Shown: one piece after another, positions 1 through 8,539 of the stretch | Layout: each line of letters opens with the position of its first letter | Position numbering within the stretch: position 1 is the stretch's first letter | DNA from: JANNSX01 sp041397825 | GTDB taxonomy: Bacteria > Pseudomonadota > Alphaproteobacteria > Rhizobiales > Hyphomicrobiaceae | Direction of reading: 5' to 3' | Assembly (NCBI GenBank): GCA_041397825.1 | Contig: JAWKVX010000003.1 | Coordinates: 124,001-188,000 of the forward strand | DNA length: 64,000 nt | Translations under genes and position numbers: made by a program | Notes under the pieces: model-generated | Databases searched by the model: none | What the model was told of the DNA's origin: nothing | What the model saw: only the letters and a program-made list of their open reading frames with translations

Positions 1-2
1 AT

Positions 3-875
3 CTGAAGCCTCAGATCGATACGGCAGCCGCAGTCGAAAAGCGGTCACTCAGGACCTCATTGCGAGCCCAGGGCCGCGGTCCAACCGGCGAGGAGATCGG
101 AGCGATCGATCGCCACAACTATTTCGACTGGCGCCAGGTCGTGGAAGGAAACGACGGTCGTGGCATCGATGTCGGCGTTATGTCGAAGTACCCGATCCGT
201 GTCACGAGCCATGCCAATCGGACGTTTGCCGAGCTCGGAGTCTGGTCTGCCGAGCTCGAGAGCTATCGGGAGTACATTGGTGGGAAGGAGCGGAGCCTCG
301 CGAAGTCCGACAAGCTCTTCCGCCGCGATTGCCTCGAGGTCGATGTCGAGCTCGGTCAGAAATCGGTGACGATCTTCGTCTGCCATCTCAAATCGATGTC
401 ACAGGATCGGGCGAAGACACGCGTCATGCGCCATGCCGAATCCCTGGCGATCCGGACTCTGATCGAGCGGCGCTTCGGACCAGGCGCATCCGAGGCGCCC
501 TGGCTCGTTTGCGGCGACTTCAACGACTATGTCGAGATCGACGGCGCGCCCGAGACAGATCAAGACGGCAACCTGGTGCCGCATGGTCTGACACCCCTTC
601 TGGATCCCGGATTTTCGGTCAATCTGGTGGCCCGCCGGCCGGCCGACGACCGTTGGACGACCTACTACGCCCCCGGTGATCTCTATACGCAGATCGACTT
701 CATTCTGGCCTCGCCTGGTCTCGCCCGTGCCAATCCGAACGCCGTTCCCGAGATCATCCGCGGTGGGCAGCCTTACCGGGCAAAGCGTTACGAGGGGCCG
801 CGCTATCCGCGAATCGGCTGGGATCGGCCGAAGGCTTCCGACCACTCGCCGATCGTGGTCGAGCTCGAGATCTGA
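3..875 (+). CDS. Endonuclease/exonuclease/phosphatase family protein, 5' end outside window
   Basis: The reading frame is open from base 3, so the start lies upstream and only the C-terminal 290 or so codons are present. Motifs typical of the DNase I-like/EEP metal-dependent phosphoesterase fold are visible in order: a GVMSKYPI strand, the VCHLKS core strand, CGDFND with metal-binding Asp and Asn, and a final SDHSPIVVEL with the catalytic Asp-His pair. The family includes nucleases, phosphodiesterases and sphingomyelinase-like enzymes, and substrate cannot be assigned. A signal peptide, if any, would be outside the window. An 83-base gap separates it from prfC. Confidence 0.8.
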   Translation: MKPQIDTAAAVEKRSLRTSLRAQGRGPTGEEIGAIDRHNYFDWRQVVEGNDGRGIDVGVMSKYPIRVTSHANRTFAELGVWSAELESYREYIGGKERSLAKSDKLFRRDCLEVDVELGQKSVTIFVCHLKSMSQDRAKTRVMRHAESLAIRTLIERRFGPGASEAPWLVCGDFNDYVEIDGAPETDQDGNLVPHGLTPLLDPGFSVNLVARRPADDRWTTYYAPGDLYTQIDFILASPGLARANPNAVPEIIRGGQPYRAKRYEGPRYPRIGWDRPKASDHSPIVVELEI

Positions 876-958
876 GGCCGAAGGACCGGCCAAAGTGGCT
901 GGCATCCGGTTGGCTGGCGGTGCTAAGACTGCGCCCGAGCAGTTAAGAGGCGAGAATC

Positions 959-2602
959 GTGCAGGAGCGGTCGACGACGAGCGATGGTGGCGTGGCCCTG
1001 GAGGCCAATAAGCCTCAGAAGGCCACCTCGAGGATCGCCGAGGAGATCGCCCGTCGGCGAACCTTTGCCATCATCTCGCATCCGGATGCCGGCAAGACCA
1101 CGCTGACGGAGAAGCTATTGCTCTTCGGCGGCGCCATCCAGCTTGCCGGCCAGGTGAAGGCCAAGAAGGACAAACGCAACACGCGCTCCGATTGGATGGC
1201 GATCGAGCGATCGCGCGGCATCTCGGTTGTCACCTCCGTCATGACCTTCGAGTACGGTGGGGCGGTGCTGAACCTTCTCGATACGCCGGGCCACGAGGAC
1301 TTCTCAGATCAGACCTATCGGACACTCACCGCCGTCGATAGTGCGATCATGGTGATCGACGCCGCAAAGGGTATCGAGGCGCGCACCTTGAAGCTGTTCG
1401 AGATCTGCCGGTTGCGCGACATTCCGATCATCACCTTCGTCAACAAGATGGATCGCGAGAGCCGCGACCCGCTCGATCTGCTCCAGGAGATTTCCGATCA
1501 ACTCGCCCTCGATACGGCGCCGATCGTCTGGCCGATCGGGCAGGGGCAGGACTTTCGCGGTACCTACGACCTCTCGGAGCGACGCGTTCGCCGGCTCGAC
1601 CAGGAGGGCGACGGTACCGTCGTCAGCGGTCCCGACGACCCGGACGTCCTCGGCCTCATGCATCCAGAGACTGCGAAACGCTGGCGCGATGACGTCGAGC
1701 TGGTACAGGAGGCCGGCGGCAGGTTCGATCTGGACGCTTTCCGGCACGGCGCGCTGACACCCGTCTATTTCGGCAGCGCGCTCCGTAATTTCGGCGTGCG
1801 AACGCTGCTCGACTCACTCATCGCCTATGCGCCGCCACCCCGCCCGCAAAGCTCCGCCGCCCGGGAGATTCAGCCCGACGAGCCGGCGATGACCGGCATC
1901 ATCTTCAAGATCCAGGCCAACATGGATCCGAACCATCGTGACCGCATGGCCTTCATGCGGGTGTGCTCGGGCGTGCTCACACGCGGCATGAAGGTGAAGC
2001 ATGTGCGGACGGGACGAACGATAGCACTACAGGCGCCTCAGTTCTTCTTCGCCCAGGACCGCTCGCTCGCCGAGGAGGCTTTTGCCGGCGATGTCGTCGG
2101 CATTCCCAATCGCGGCACGCTCAGGATCGGCGATGCGTTGACCGAGGGCGAGGACGTGGTGTTCCTCGGCATTCCGAACTTCGCGCCGGAGATTCTTCGC
2201 CGCGTCAGGCTGCAGGATGCCATCCGCGCCAAGAAGCTGCGCGAAGCGTTGGACGAGATGTCGGAGGAGGGCGTTGTCCAGGTGTTCACGCCGATCGATG
2301 GCTCGCCGACCATTGTCGGCGTCATCGGCGCCCTGCAACTTGACGTTCTGGCGGATCGCCTCATCAACGAGTATGGACTGCCGATCGGCTTCGAGAGCGC
2401 CTCCGTGGAGACCGCGCGCTGGATCTCCTCGGACGACAAGCCCGCTCTGGAGAGGTTCATCGACAAGAACAAGTCGGCGATCGCGCGCGATGGCGACGGC
2501 GATCCGGTCTTTCTGGCGCAATCGGCTTTCAACCTCCGCTACACGGCGGAGCGCGCCCCGGAGATCACGTTCAAGGACATCAAGCAGATCGTGGCAGGGT
2601 AG
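959..2602 (+). CDS. prfC: Peptide chain release factor 3 (RF3)
   Basis: This is a translational GTPase of 547 residues that recycles RF1/RF2 from the terminated ribosome. The GTP-binding motifs are intact: the P loop SHPDAGKTT near residues 40-48, DTPGH near 108 and NKMD near 162. They are followed by the EF-Tu-like domain 2 and the RF3 C-terminal domain. The length is normal (E. coli RF3 is about 529). The start is a GTG at 959; an in-frame GTG at 992 is an alternative, because conserved sequence begins only near residue 33. The M24-family gene starts 25 bases after its stop and may be cotranscribed. Confidence 0.95.
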   Translation: MQERSTTSDGGVALEANKPQKATSRIAEEIARRRTFAIISHPDAGKTTLTEKLLLFGGAIQLAGQVKAKKDKRNTRSDWMAIERSRGISVVTSVMTFEYGGAVLNLLDTPGHEDFSDQTYRTLTAVDSAIMVIDAAKGIEARTLKLFEICRLRDIPIITFVNKMDRESRDPLDLLQEISDQLALDTAPIVWPIGQGQDFRGTYDLSERRVRRLDQEGDGTVVSGPDDPDVLGLMHPETAKRWRDDVELVQEAGGRFDLDAFRHGALTPVYFGSALRNFGVRTLLDSLIAYAPPPRPQSSAAREIQPDEPAMTGIIFKIQANMDPNHRDRMAFMRVCSGVLTRGMKVKHVRTGRTIALQAPQFFFAQDRSLAEEAFAGDVVGIPNRGTLRIGDALTEGEDVVFLGIPNFAPEILRRVRLQDAIRAKKLREALDEMSEEGVVQVFTPIDGSPTIVGVIGALQLDVLADRLINEYGLPIGFESASVETARWISSDDKPALERFIDKNKSAIARDGDGDPVFLAQSAFNLRYTAERAPEITFKDIKQIVAG

Positions 2603-2627
2603 CTGCCGACGGATGCAGGAGCATCGA

Positions 2628-3938
2628 ATGAGCAATCTCGGACGCCATCGCCGCAAGATCGACCCATCGCTACGCGAGGCCAAGGGCGCGAGGGGATTCA
2701 GCTATATCGGGCCAGCCAATCCGGCGATCGCGGAATGGCAAGCGGCGGGTCTTGGCGAGCCCGACTTCGACATCATCCGCCAGTATCGCCTCGACCGTTT
2801 GCGCGCCGAGCTGAAGAAGCGCGACTTCGCCGGAGCGCTCCTCTACGATCCGCTCAACATCCGCTACGCGACGGATGTCTCGAACATGCAGCTCTGGTGC
2901 ACGCACAATCCGACACGCTATGTCTTTGTGGCGACCGAAGGCCCAATGGTGCTGTTCGACTACGAGCAGGCGGTCCACATCTCCAAGCACTTCCCTCTCG
3001 TCGACGAAGCGCGGCCGTCGAAGGCCTGGTTCTACATGTATGCGGGCTCGGCGGAGGCCGAGCGGCGCATGTGCAAGGCCTGGGCCGGAGAGATCGCCGA
3101 TCTTGTGCGGGAGCACGGTGGCGGCAACATGCGGCTTGCGATCGACAAGTGCGAGCAAATGGGGATCACCATGTTGTCGGCGGAGGGCGTCGAGTGTGTG
3201 TCCTCGCAAGAGTTCTGCGAAGAGGCGCGCAAGATCAAGCACCCCGAAGAAATCAAGGCGATGCGACGCGCCGTCAACTCCTGCGAGGCGGGGATGGCTG
3301 CGATGTGGCGTTACCTCAAGCCCGGCGTCACGGAGAATCAGCTCTGGGCTCAGTTGCACGAGGCGAACATCGCCCGCGGCGGGGAATGGATCGAGACGCG
3401 GCTGCTCGCCTCCGGTCCTCGCACCAATCCCTGGTTTCACGAATGCTCGGATCGCGTCATCGAAGCCGGTGACATGGTCTCGTTCGATACCGATCTGATC
3501 GGCCCCTATGGCTATTGCTCAGACATCAGTCGTGGCTGGGTGACGCCTGGCAAGACGCCAACCAACCATCAGAGATCGGTACACGCGCTGGGCTGCGAGC
3601 ACATCGCTTACAATCAGTCGATCCTGAAGCCGGGCATGACCTTCCACGAGTTCATCGACAGGAGCTTCCAGCTGCCGGCGGAGTATGTCGAGCGCCGGTA
3701 CGGCGTCGTCATGCACGGTGTCGGCCTGTGCGACGAGTATCCCTCGATTCTCTATCGCGAGGACAAGGCTGCAGCGCATGATGGCGTATTCGAGCCTGGC
3801 ATGGTGCTGTGCGTTGAGAGTCTCATCACCTCGACCAATGGAGGAGAGGGAATCAAGCTCGAGAACCAGGTGCTGATCACGGAAACGGGCATCGAGCAGC
3901 TCGATCAGTTCCCGATGGATCTGACGCCCGACGTTTGA
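2628..3938 (+). CDS. M24-fold hydrolase/lyase closely resembling DMSP lyase DddP
   Basis: This 436-residue protein has the creatinase/aminopeptidase P (pita-bread) fold. AGGAG six bases upstream selects the ATG at 2628 over the in-frame ATG at 2613. Segments such as DPLNIRYATD, NMQLW.THNP, RGGEWIETRLLASGPRTNPW, FDTDLIGPYG and MHGVGLCDE match dimethylsulfoniopropionate lyase DddP as I remember it. All the metal ligands expected for that enzyme are present: D287, D289, D299, H363, E397 and E412. So are the Asp taken as its catalytic base (D369) and the active-site Tyr (Y358). If the function holds, it cleaves DMSP to acrylate and dimethyl sulfide in the cytoplasm. A related M24 peptidase or creatinase-like activity is the alternative. 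It is convergent with the cyclodeaminase-family gene, with 3 bases between them. Confidence 0.75.
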   Translation: MSNLGRHRRKIDPSLREAKGARGFSYIGPANPAIAEWQAAGLGEPDFDIIRQYRLDRLRAELKKRDFAGALLYDPLNIRYATDVSNMQLWCTHNPTRYVFVATEGPMVLFDYEQAVHISKHFPLVDEARPSKAWFYMYAGSAEAERRMCKAWAGEIADLVREHGGGNMRLAIDKCEQMGITMLSAEGVECVSSQEFCEEARKIKHPEEIKAMRRAVNSCEAGMAAMWRYLKPGVTENQLWAQLHEANIARGGEWIETRLLASGPRTNPWFHECSDRVIEAGDMVSFDTDLIGPYGYCSDISRGWVTPGKTPTNHQRSVHALGCEHIAYNQSILKPGMTFHEFIDRSFQLPAEYVERRYGVVMHGVGLCDEYPSILYREDKAAAHDGVFEPGMVLCVESLITSTNGGEGIKLENQVLITETGIEQLDQFPMDLTPDV

Positions 3939-3941
3939 GGC

Positions 3942-4898
3942 TCACGGCGCGATCGCCGCCATCATTGCCTCGGCTGTGAATAGATCGAGGTGCCCGCCGC
4001 CGATGTTCTTGTAGAGCGTGATCTCCTCTTCGCCCTGGCGTCCGGGACAGCGGCCCTGGCAGAGGTCGAACAGATCCGCGAGAACGTCGGTCTCAGACAT
4101 CAGCCCGGCAGCGATCGGGCCGGCGATGTCGCCAGACTTGAAACAGCCTTCGCGTTGATCGGTGAAGACCCGCGCGCCCGCGACCGCAGCATCATCCGCC
4201 TCGCGCATGTCGAGACGCCATCCGCCGATGAGGTCGATATGAGTGCCGGATTTCAGCCACGCACCGCGAACCAGCGGTTTATCGGACCCGGTTGCCGCTG
4301 AGATGATGTCAGCTTGCCGGATCGCGGCCTCGAGGTCGCCGGCCCATTCGGCGCCGATGCCGCGGTCGCGCAATGTAGCAACCAGAGCCTGGCCGCGAGC
4401 GGCGGTGCGATTCCAGATCAGCACCCGCTCGAGCGAAGGCCGTACCGCAAGATGCGCCTCGACGACATAGGGTGCGAGCGCGCCAGCGCCGAGCATGGTC
4501 AGCACCGTGCTGTTCTGACGGGAAAGGAGCTTTGCACCGAGTGCGGAGTCGCCGGCCGTCTTGCGGAAGGTGATGGCCTCGCCGTCGGCGATGGCTCGCA
4601 CCGAGCCGGTGCGTCCGTCGAACAGAACGTACACGCCTTGCACGGTCGGCAGGCCCTCGGTGCCTGAGAGGTTGGCCGGGAACGAGCTCACCAGCTTGAC
4701 GCCGAAGGACCGGCCCCTCTGCCAGGCGGGAAGCAGGATGAATGCATTCTCGGATGCGCCGCCGGGCTCCATCAGGAGATGCTCTCGCTTGTCGTCGATG
4801 GGCAAGCGGTGGGCCTCGGCCAGCGCCTCGACTAAAGCGGGAAATGGCAGAGCCCTATGAACCTCGGCGGCAGAAACGTTGCGCAAGATTGCCTCCAT
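3942..4898 (-). CDS. Ornithine cyclodeaminase / mu-crystallin family protein
   Basis: This 318-residue NAD(P)-binding enzyme of the OCD/CRYM family has the dinucleotide-binding glycine motif LGAGALAPY near residue 130. It also has the family's RKTAGDSALGAKLL segment and a Rossmann strand ending VLIWNRT. Members act as ornithine cyclodeaminases, delta-1-pyrroline-2-carboxylate reductases, alanine dehydrogenases or ketimine reductases, and sequence by eye cannot choose among them. I prefer the ATG at 4898, which has GGAAG nine bases upstream; an upstream ATG at 4925 would add nine residues. It is divergent from the TauE-type exporter gene. Confidence 0.85.
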   Translation of the reverse strand: MEAILRNVSAAEVHRALPFPALVEALAEAHRLPIDDKREHLLMEPGGASENAFILLPAWQRGRSFGVKLVSSFPANLSGTEGLPTVQGVYVLFDGRTGSVRAIADGEAITFRKTAGDSALGAKLLSRQNSTVLTMLGAGALAPYVVEAHLAVRPSLERVLIWNRTAARGQALVATLRDRGIGAEWAGDLEAAIRQADIISAATGSDKPLVRGAWLKSGTHIDLIGGWRLDMREADDAAVAGARVFTDQREGCFKSGDIAGPIAAGLMSETDVLADLFDLCQGRCPGRQGEEEITLYKNIGGGHLDLFTAEAMMAAIAP

Positions 4899-4999
4899 GT
4901 GAAACTGCTTCCGCGAGCTTACCAAGCATCTTCAATCAAGAGACACGCTGGCGCCGCATGGACGCGATGCTCGTCACCGCGTAGCTTGACGATGCCCAT

Positions 5000-5779
5000 T
5001 TGACAAATTCCGGCACAACCGTGCTCACCGATCCCTGGTTCTACATCGTCGGCGGCTTCGCTGTACTCGTCGTCGGCCTGTCGAAGAGCGGGTTCCTGAC
5101 AGGTTTGGGTGTATTGGGCGTGCCGATCCTGACCTTCGTCATGGCACCCGTCCAGGCTGCTGCAATCCTGCTGCCGATCTTGATCGCCATGGATGTGGTC
5201 GGCGTCTGGGCCTATCGTCAAAATTGGGACCGTCGGAACCTGCTCCTGCTCATTCCCTCGGCAGCTATCGGCATCGCGATCGGCTGGGCGACGGCCGCCT
5301 ATGTCACGGACGCTGCCGTTCGCCTCATCGTCGGCTCGATCGGCCTGATCTTCGCCATCGATCACTGGCTGCGTCTTCGGCCGGCGGCGGGTGGCCGCGC
5401 AGGTACTCTGGCCGGGCTTTTCTGGGGATCACTGACAGGTTTTGTCAGCTTCGTCAGCCACGCCGGATCTCCGCCATTTCAGATCTATGTCATGCCGCAG
5501 CGGCTTCAACCCGTCGTCTATGCCGGCACCTCGACAATGCTCTTTGCCGTTGTCAATCTCCTGAAGGTCGGCCCCTATCTGGCCCTCGGGCAATTCGACG
5601 TCGAGAACCTCAAGGCGAGCCTCGTCCTCTTGCCATTGGCGCCTGCCGGCGTCTTCCTCGGCTTGCACCTTATCAAGCGCATCCCATCAGAGCCTTTTTA
5701 CCGGTTGGCCTATGTTCTCCTGCTCATCGTCTCGATAAAGCTTATCGTCGATGGCTCGATCGGTAGTCTCTGGGTGTGA
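5000..5779 (+). CDS. TauE/SafE-family (TSUP) membrane exporter
   Basis: This integral membrane protein of 259 residues has about seven to eight hydrophobic segments arranged as two repeats. The N-terminal GLSKSGF and the mid-protein GSLTGFVSFVSHAGSPPFQIYVMPQ are the family signatures. TSUP proteins export sulfite, sulfonates or other organic anions, and the substrate here is unknown. The start is taken as TTG 5000, with GTG 5021 an in-frame alternative that trims only polar residues. Proximity to a DddP-like enzyme of sulfur metabolism is suggestive only, since the two are not in one operon. Confidence 0.85.
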   Translation: MTNSGTTVLTDPWFYIVGGFAVLVVGLSKSGFLTGLGVLGVPILTFVMAPVQAAAILLPILIAMDVVGVWAYRQNWDRRNLLLLIPSAAIGIAIGWATAAYVTDAAVRLIVGSIGLIFAIDHWLRLRPAAGGRAGTLAGLFWGSLTGFVSFVSHAGSPPFQIYVMPQRLQPVVYAGTSTMLFAVVNLLKVGPYLALGQFDVENLKASLVLLPLAPAGVFLGLHLIKRIPSEPFYRLAYVLLLIVSIKLIVDGSIGSLWV

Positions 5780-5788
5780 GAAAGACAA

Positions 5789-5821
5789 AAGGCATCCCGA
5801 CCGTCCGGTCGAGACGCCCTT
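5789..5821. terminator. Hairpin between convergent genes, likely bidirectional terminator
   Basis: An imperfect inverted repeat lies between the TauE-type gene and the convergent DUF465 gene. The arms contain AAGGC / GCCCTT ends and a CGACCG / CGGTCG core with a very short loop. There is only a weak T content downstream, so termination efficiency is uncertain. Confidence 0.55.
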
Positions 5822-5844
5822 CGAATTGGGTTCCAATGTCGTCG

Positions 5845-6021
5845 CTAGTGCCGGGGCTCGGCTTCTAGTTTCGCGATCTCGTCTTTCAGTCTCAGCTTCT
5901 CTTTCTTCAAGGCTGCAATCGTGAGCTCGTCGGTAGAGGGATGACTCAGCGCCTCCTCGATCTTGCGCTCAATGGCTCTGTGCTTCTCGGATAGCTCCTC
6001 GATATGAGCCGAAACCGCCAT
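5845..6021 (-). CDS. DUF465 (YdcH-like) small coiled-coil protein
   Basis: A 58-residue cytoplasmic protein. A GGAGGA site four bases before the ATG at 6021 fixes the start; a longer form from ATG 6033 lacks a ribosome site. The sequence is almost entirely charged heptad-like helix and ends in the DUF465 signature LKKEKLRLKDEI. The function of the family is unknown. It is a paralogue of the divergently transcribed gene at 6238, with which it shares about 215 bases of upstream DNA. Confidence 0.85.
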   Translation of the reverse strand: MAVSAHIEELSEKHRAIERKIEEALSHPSTDELTIAALKKEKLRLKDEIAKLEAEPRH

Positions 6022-6237
6022 ATCGTCCTCCATGTGAGTGTGGACAACAGATGAAGTGTGACAGAGGATTTCCGCTCTGTCCATGGCTGTCCGCGAGGCG
6101 GTTCTCGACCAGTGCAGGAGTAGTGGCGCGTTGTCCGGCGCTCGCCTGGAGAGCTTGCCTTGCGAAGCGTGGTGAAGAATTGGATAATCGGCCGGGAATC
6201 GACTCGCCTCGCGAAGGCAAAGGCAGCTCAGGCAGCC

Positions 6238-6444
6238 ATGGCAACACAAGACGACTGGCAAATTCGTGCGCGCCTGGCCGAGCTCCAGCAGAAGCACCGC
6301 GATTTGGACAGCGCGATTGGCGCGCTGGTCGATGCGGGCGGAAGCGATCAGCTGCAGATCACGCGTCTCAAAAAAGAGAAGCTCAAGCTCAAGGACGAGA
6401 TCTCGAGCCTGGCCGACAAGCTTCTGCCCGACATCATCGCCTGA
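6238..6444 (+). CDS. DUF465 (YdcH-like) small coiled-coil protein, second copy
   Basis: This 68-residue protein has the hallmark LKKEKLKLKDEISSLADKL near its C terminus, nearly identical to the same region of the divergent gene at 5845. I start it at ATG 6238; an ATG at 6160 would add 26 residues with no family resemblance. It sits 72 bases upstream of purE. No enzymatic motif is present, and a short helical hairpin is expected. Confidence 0.85.
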   Translation: MATQDDWQIRARLAELQQKHRDLDSAIGALVDAGGSDQLQITRLKKEKLKLKDEISSLADKLLPDIIA

Positions 6445-6516
6445 GCGATCGCCATTGTCTTTCCCGTCCGGTTGATATAACTCGCGGCAGATCAACAGAA
6501 AATCTGGATCATCGTC

Positions 6517-7014
6517 ATGGCATCGGCATCGGCAATCGTCGGTATCATCATGGGCAGCCAGTCCGATTGGGCGGTCATGAAGGCGGCGGCATCGGTGCTG
6601 AGCGCGCTCGACGTGCCGCATGAGTCCCGGATTGTCTCGGCGCATCGGACGCCAGAGCGGCTCTACACCTACGCCAAGGGTGCCGAGGCGCGCGGCCTCA
6701 AGGTGTTGATTGCCGGCGCGGGTGGGGCTGCGCATCTGCCGGGCATGACGGCCTCGATGACGCCGCTGCCGGTTCTCGGTGTTCCGGTGGCAACCAGAGC
6801 GCTGGGAGGGCAAGACAGTCTCTACTCGATCGTGCAGATGCCGGCGGGTGTCCCCGTCGGCACTTTGGCTATTGGCGAGGCCGGAGCGACGAACGCCGGT
6901 CTCCTGGCGGCACGGATCCTGGCCCTGGGCGATCCGGCATTGATGCAGCGTGTGAAGGCGTGGCAGGAACAACAGACCGCTGCGGTTTCGGAGGTCCCGC
7001 GTGACGATGCCTAG
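6517..7014 (+). CDS. purE: N5-carboxyaminoimidazole ribonucleotide mutase (PurE)
   Basis: This 165-residue enzyme moves the carboxyl group of N5-CAIR to C4, giving CAIR in purine biosynthesis. The class I PurE active-site elements are visible: GSQSDW at the N terminus, SAHRTPERL in the middle and GAGGAAHLPGMTAS. It overlaps the start of purK by 14 bases, indicating translational coupling. The two gene products act sequentially. Confidence 0.97.
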   Translation: MASASAIVGIIMGSQSDWAVMKAAASVLSALDVPHESRIVSAHRTPERLYTYAKGAEARGLKVLIAGAGGAAHLPGMTASMTPLPVLGVPVATRALGGQDSLYSIVQMPAGVPVGTLAIGEAGATNAGLLAARILALGDPALMQRVKAWQEQQTAAVSEVPRDDA

Positions 7015-8089
7015 GCGGCTCCCGCCCGGCTCGACCATCGGCATTCTGGGCGGCGGCCAGCTCGGTCGGATGCTGGCAATGGCCGGCGCCCGACTTGGTC
7101 TCAAGGCGACGATCTACTCTGATGTTGCCGACGCGCCAGCGGCAGATGTGGCGGCTGACCTGGTTGTCGCCTCGTACACCGATGCTGAAGCCCTTGCCCG
7201 ATTTGTTGCAGGCGTCGACGTCGTCACCTACGAGTTCGAAAACGTGCCGGTCTCAGCGGTGGATGCCATCGCTCCCGTGAAGCCGGTGTTTCCGCCACGT
7301 GCCGCGCTTGCCGCCTCCCAGGATCGGCTGATCGAGAAGGAGACGCTGGCGAACCTCGGCATTCCTGTTGCACCCCATCGCGCCATCGATGGCCCGGGCG
7401 ATCTCAGGGCGGCCATGCGCGATCTCGGAGCGCCCTTGCTGCTGAAGACTCGCCGCTTCGGCTATGACGGCAAAGGCCAGCTGATGGTTGAGCCCGACGC
7501 CGACCCGACAGCGGCGCTGGCCGCACTCGGTGGCGTGCCGTCGATCGCAGAAGGGTTGGTGAGGTTCGATCGCGAGATCTCAGTGCTGGCGGTGCGCGGA
7601 CAGGATGGCGAGATGCGTTTCTACGATTGCCCGGAGAACCGCCACGCCGAGGGGATTCTCCGGACCTCGACGGTGCCGGCGACGATCTCGCCGGACGTGG
7701 AGGCAATGGCCCGCACCCATGCCCGCACGCTCGCCGAGGCGCTCGACTATGTCGGTCTGTTGGCCATCGAGCTTTTCCACGTCGATGGTCCCGGTGGCGG
7801 CAGGCTGGTCGCCAACGAGGTGGCGCCGCGCGTCCACAACTCCGGCCATTGGACGTTAGACGCCTGCCTCTGCTCACAGTTCGAGAACCATATGCGTGCA
7901 GTCGCGGGCTGGCCGCTTGGCCCGACGACGCGGCACAGCGATTGCGTGATGGAGAACTTGATCGGCCATGATGTCGAGGCCTGGCGCTCGCTCGCCGCAG
8001 AGCCGGAAACCGCTGTGCATCTCTACGGCAAAACGGACGCCCGGCCGGGGCGGAAGATGGGACATGTGACGCGGCTGATCTCTCGATGA
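7001..8089 (+). CDS. purK: N5-carboxyaminoimidazole ribonucleotide synthetase (PurK)
   Basis: This 362-residue ATP-grasp enzyme makes N5-CAIR from AIR, bicarbonate and ATP. The N-terminal GILGGGQLGRMLA, the ATP-grasp strand PLLLKTRRFGYDGKGQ and the conserved NEVAPRVHNSGHWT motif are all present. The start is GTG 7001, overlapping purE by 14 bases; ATG 7007 in the same frame is equally possible. The window then runs, in the same frame after the stop, into an interrupted gene. Confidence 0.96.
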   Translation: MTMPRRLPPGSTIGILGGGQLGRMLAMAGARLGLKATIYSDVADAPAADVAADLVVASYTDAEALARFVAGVDVVTYEFENVPVSAVDAIAPVKPVFPPRAALAASQDRLIEKETLANLGIPVAPHRAIDGPGDLRAAMRDLGAPLLLKTRRFGYDGKGQLMVEPDADPTAALAALGGVPSIAEGLVRFDREISVLAVRGQDGEMRFYDCPENRHAEGILRTSTVPATISPDVEAMARTHARTLAEALDYVGLLAIELFHVDGPGGGRLVANEVAPRVHNSGHWTLDACLCSQFENHMRAVAGWPLGPTTRHSDCVMENLIGHDVEAWRSLAAEPETAVHLYGKTDARPGRKMGHVTRLISR

Positions 8090-8095
8090 TGGTCG

Positions 8096-8539
8096 ATGGA
8101 ATGTCTCGATCCATACAACCCTTCGCGCTACGTGATGGCGTAGGATCAAGTCTATCCGCGTGTCGTCGATGAGCCGAGGCGTGGCCGGAAGAAGTCGCAC
8201 CGGGGCTGGTTCATCTTTCCGCGACTGCGCGACTTCGGATGGAGCGCCAAAGTTGAGCGCTACAGCATAACTTGGCGCCAGGAGGCTATCGCCGGCCGTG
8301 ACCACGAAAGGCTTCGTTCCCGGCTCATCGAATGTGCATCTCTGCGTCTCCGGCACGTTGAAACGCCGGTCGAGCGCATCCTCCCTTGTCCCGATCACCT
8401 GAAGTTCCGATCGAGCACGACGCTGTTCGCCGAGGTGACGGGACATGAGCCGGTGTCTGCCAACACGCTCGGGGCGTTCTTCAATGACCGAAGGGACGAG
8501 GCGATACGGGACAAGCTTCGAACAATCGATGGGCGCTAG
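8096..8539 (+). pseudogene. Unrecognised gene interrupted by in-frame TAG
   Basis: Translation from ATG 8096 gives 15 residues (MECLDPYNPSRYVMA), then TAG at 8141-8143. The frame then stays open for 131 more codons to a TAG at 8537. The downstream part reads like a real globular protein, for example HRGWFIFPRLRDFGWSAKVE, and has no in-frame ATG near its beginning. A CAG-to-TAG change would explain it. I do not recognise the family. Its last four bases overlap the 3' end of the convergent creatininase gene. Sequencing error or a chance open frame are the alternatives. Confidence 0.45.

Noticed and set aside
2217..2627. Upstream extension of the DddP-like frame into prfC
   Set aside because: The first 137 codons lie within the prfC coding sequence in another frame, read as Arg/Ser-rich nonsense, and a good ribosome site precedes ATG 2628.
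6022..7104. Long minus-strand frame running into the DUF465 gene at 5845
   Set aside because: The extension is antisense to purE and the second DUF465 gene, and only the last 58 codons show family sequence with a ribosome site.
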